NCBI RefSeq assembly: GCF_030406325.1
Contig: NZ_JAUEQY010000001.1
Coordinates: 434,001-498,000, forward strand
Direction: 5' to 3'
From: Actinomadura sp. DC4
GTDB taxonomy: Bacteria; Actinomycetota; Actinomycetes; Streptosporangiales; Streptosporangiaceae
Length of the DNA stretch: 64,000 nucleotides
Under the pieces are notes generated by a model that was not told the origin of the DNA, searched no databases, and saw only the letters and a list, made by a program, of their open reading frames with translations. Each line of letters opens with the position of its first letter. Position 1 is the first letter of the stretch. Positions 62,604 through 64,000 of the stretch are shown piece by piece. A program made the translations under genes and the position numbers.

Positions 62604-63904
62604 CTGACTCGTATGACCTGGTCGTCCGGTCGCGGCGGGCGGTGCTGCCGGACGGTGAGCGCCCGGCGGCGGTGGCGGTGCGTGCCGGCCGGATCGCGGC
62701 GGTGGCCGCGTACGACGCGCCGCTCGCCGCCGCCGAGACCACCGACCTGGGCGACGTCGCCCTGCTGCCCGGCCTGGTCGACAGCCACGTGCACGTCAAC
62801 GAGCCGGGCCGTACGGAGTGGGAGGGGTTCGCCACCGCGACCCGCGCCGCGGCGGCCGGGGGAGTCACCGCGATCGTCGACATGCCGCTCAACTCCCTCC
62901 CCCCGACCATCAGCGCCGGCGCCCTCGCGGTGAAGCGGGCCGCGGCCGAGGGCGCGTGCGCCGTCGACGTCGGGTTCTGGGGCGGGGCGATCCCCGGCAA
63001 CGCCGCCGAGCTGCGCGGGCTGCACGAGGCGGGCGTGTACGGCTTCAAGTGCTTCGTCTCGCCCTCGGGTGTCGAGGAGTTCCCCGAGCTGGACGAGGCG
63101 GGGATACGGGACGCGATGACGGCGATCGCGGCGTTCGGCGGGCTGCTGATCGTGCACGCCGAGGACCCGGCGGGGCTGCTGGAGCCGGCCGGGCCCGGGT
63201 ACGCGGAGTTCCTGGCGTCCCGCCCGCCCGCCTCCGAGAGCGTGGCGATCGCCCGCGTGGCCCGGCTCGCCGCGGAGACCGGCTGCCGTACGCACATCGT
63301 GCACCTGTCCGACGCCGGCTCCCTCCCGGTACTCGCGGAGTGGCGCGCCCGCGGCGCCCGGATCAGCGCGGAGACCTGCCCGCACTACCTGACCTTGGCG
63401 GCGGAGGAGGTCCCGGAGGGCGGTACGGAGTTCAAGTGCTGCCCGCCGATCCGGGGCGGCGACAACCAGGAGGGCCTCTGGCGAGGGCTCGCCGCCGGAG
63501 AGATCGCCTGCGTCGTCTCCGACCACTCGCCGTGCGTGCCGGAGCTCAAGAAGGGCGGCTTCGACACGGCCTGGGGTGGTATCTCCTCGCTGCAGCTGGG
63601 CCTGCCGGTGGTCTGGAGCGCGGCGCGCGCCCGGGGGTACGGCCTGGCCGACGTCGCGGCCTGGATGGCCGCGGGCCCGGCGGAGCTGACCGGGCTGACC
63701 GCCAAGGGACGCATCGCGGTGGGCGGCGACGCCGACCTGGTCGCCTTCGCCGCCGACCGCGGGTTCGTGGTCGACCCCGGCGCGCTGCGCCAGCGGCATC
63801 CCGTCACGCCGTACGCCGGGCGGGAGCTGACCGGAGTGGTGGAGGACGTCTGGCTGCGCGGCGAACCGGCCGGCCACGGCCGGCTCCTGAGGAGGGACCC
63901 ATGA
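62600..63904 (+). CDS. allB: Allantoinase
   Basis: A 434-residue dihydroorotase-like amidohydrolase that opens allantoin to allantoate. Metal ligands are visible in GLVDSHVHVNEPGRTEWEGF, the carboxylated-lysine region GVYGFKCFVSPSG, IVHAEDP, TCPHYLTL and the Asp in VVSDHSPCVPELK. STHV-like HVHVNEPG and the YGFKCFVSPSGVEEFP segment favour allantoinase over dihydropyrimidinase. GTG 62600 is chosen because it begins the first strand (SYDLVVRSRRAVLPDG); there is no good Shine-Dalgarno, so translation may depend on coupling from upstream frames. Its stop overlaps the next start by 4 bp. Confidence 0.93.
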   Translation: MTDSYDLVVRSRRAVLPDGERPAAVAVRAGRIAAVAAYDAPLAAAETTDLGDVALLPGLVDSHVHVNEPGRTEWEGFATATRAAAAGGVTAIVDMPLNSLPPTISAGALAVKRAAAEGACAVDVGFWGGAIPGNAAELRGLHEAGVYGFKCFVSPSGVEEFPELDEAGIRDAMTAIAAFGGLLIVHAEDPAGLLEPAGPGYAEFLASRPPASESVAIARVARLAAETGCRTHIVHLSDAGSLPVLAEWRARGARISAETCPHYLTLAAEEVPEGGTEFKCCPPIRGGDNQEGLWRGLAAGEIACVVSDHSPCVPELKKGGFDTAWGGISSLQLGLPVVWSAARARGYGLADVAAWMAAGPAELTGLTAKGRIAVGGDADLVAFAADRGFVVDPGALRQRHPVTPYAGRELTGVVEDVWLRGEPAGHGRLLRRDP

Positions 63905-64000
63905 ACGAGCGAACCGACGACCCGGCCTCTCCGGCGCCCATGAGCTTCACGGCACTGCCCGACCTGGCACTGCGCACCCTGGGCAGCACCGTGATGGCGG
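63901..64000 (+). CDS. Allantoicase, N-terminal start only (3' end outside window)
   Basis: The first 33 codons of a gene that starts with ATG overlapping the allantoinase stop (ATGA), preceded by GAGGAGGGACCC. The product begins MNERTDDPASPAPMSFTALP and continues DLALRTLGSTVMA. The LPDLALRTLGS-V segment matches the start of allantoicases, where LPDLASR-LGG-V is usual and ANDEFFA should follow. Allantoicase would convert allantoate to ureidoglycolate, the next step of this pathway. Confidence 0.75.
   Translation, partial: MNERTDDPASPAPMSFTALPDLALRTLGSTVMA

Larger units (their letters stand above)
62262..62635 (+). repeat. Degenerate tandem copies of the allantoinase translation start
   Basis: Copies begin at 62262 (GTGACCGGTTCGCACGACCT), 62341 (GTGACCGGTTCGTACGGGTT) and 62600 (GTGACTGACTCGTATGACCT, the real start). 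All are preceded by GGT(C/T)CG, and a fourth fragment GGTCGGTGACCGG lies at 62471. Copies 2 and 3 continue with GTCCGGTCGCGG. A second internal pair, ACGTGGTGCCGCG and ACGTGGTGCCACG, lies near 62378 and 62491. Confidence 0.7.

Noticed and set aside
60955-63297. 780-codon open frame on the minus strand across glycerate kinase and allantoinase
   Set aside because: It crosses two well-supported genes and the repeat leader in antisense, with no recognisable domain.

Overview
The window is about 64 kb of very GC-rich DNA. Dense operons joined by ATGA/GTGA/TGATG overlaps, frequent GTG starts, mycothiol-type and XRE-DUF5753/DUF397 families, and a GlnX-GlnH-PknG signalling cluster all indicate a filamentous actinomycete. 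The strong enrichment of the word CGTACG and the gene content suggest Streptosporangiales/Thermomonosporaceae, but I cannot place the genus from sequence alone.

Bases 1-14,000 look like an accessory, decaying island of somewhat lower GC. After the 3' end of an MFS transporter gene come a PD-(D/E)XK/DUF2075 nuclease-helicase, an eroded segment resembling a large helicase C-terminus, an EVE-HNH endonuclease followed by a UvrD-type helicase remnant, an XRE-DUF5753 regulator with a shortened DUF397 partner, a NUDIX operon in which both genes are broken, a HATPase protein, a 3'-truncated BldC-like regulator, an Rpn-type nuclease, a DUF6086 protein downstream of a frameshifted REase-fold toxin module, and another pseudogene. 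Next to it (14,065-22,287) is a complete type II Wadjet anti-plasmid operon, jetABCD, whose four genes overlap by 4 bp each.

From 22,300 to 42,560 the genes are metabolic and regulatory. They are a secreted GH31 glycosidase with two carbohydrate-binding inserts; a GNAT; a SWIM zinc-finger pseudogene; a nine-gene-scale signalling block (GlnH, GlnX, FHA, VWA, PP2C, PknG, coiled-coil protein) in which kinase, phosphatase and FHA protein share zinc ribbons; secreted GH3 and GH18 enzymes behind a perfect palindromic operator candidate; a FadR-type regulator; and an ECF sigma/zinc anti-sigma pair with its own TGAACC-17-CGTACA promoter.

From 42,600 to 56,700 there are a soluble transhydrogenase, a divergent LysR/SDR pair, a pentapeptide-type membrane protein pseudogene, an MFS exporter with a methyltransferase, a MocR regulator with a 17-bp palindrome on its own start codon divergent from a DinB-like gene, a GNAT, an FtsX-type ABC exporter, a secreted alpha/beta hydrolase and an SDR.

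From 56,808 to the right edge runs a purine-ureide catabolic operon: OHCU decarboxylase, HIU hydrolase, uricase, the FAD and 2Fe-2S subunits of a xanthine-dehydrogenase-type enzyme, 8-oxoguanine/guanine-type deaminase, glycerate kinase, allantoinase and the start of allantoicase. Together these would take oxidised purines and urate through allantoin to glyoxylate and glycerate. The junction before allantoinase carries degenerate tandem copies of the allantoinase start and a G-quadruplex-like run, the most unusual local structure in the window.
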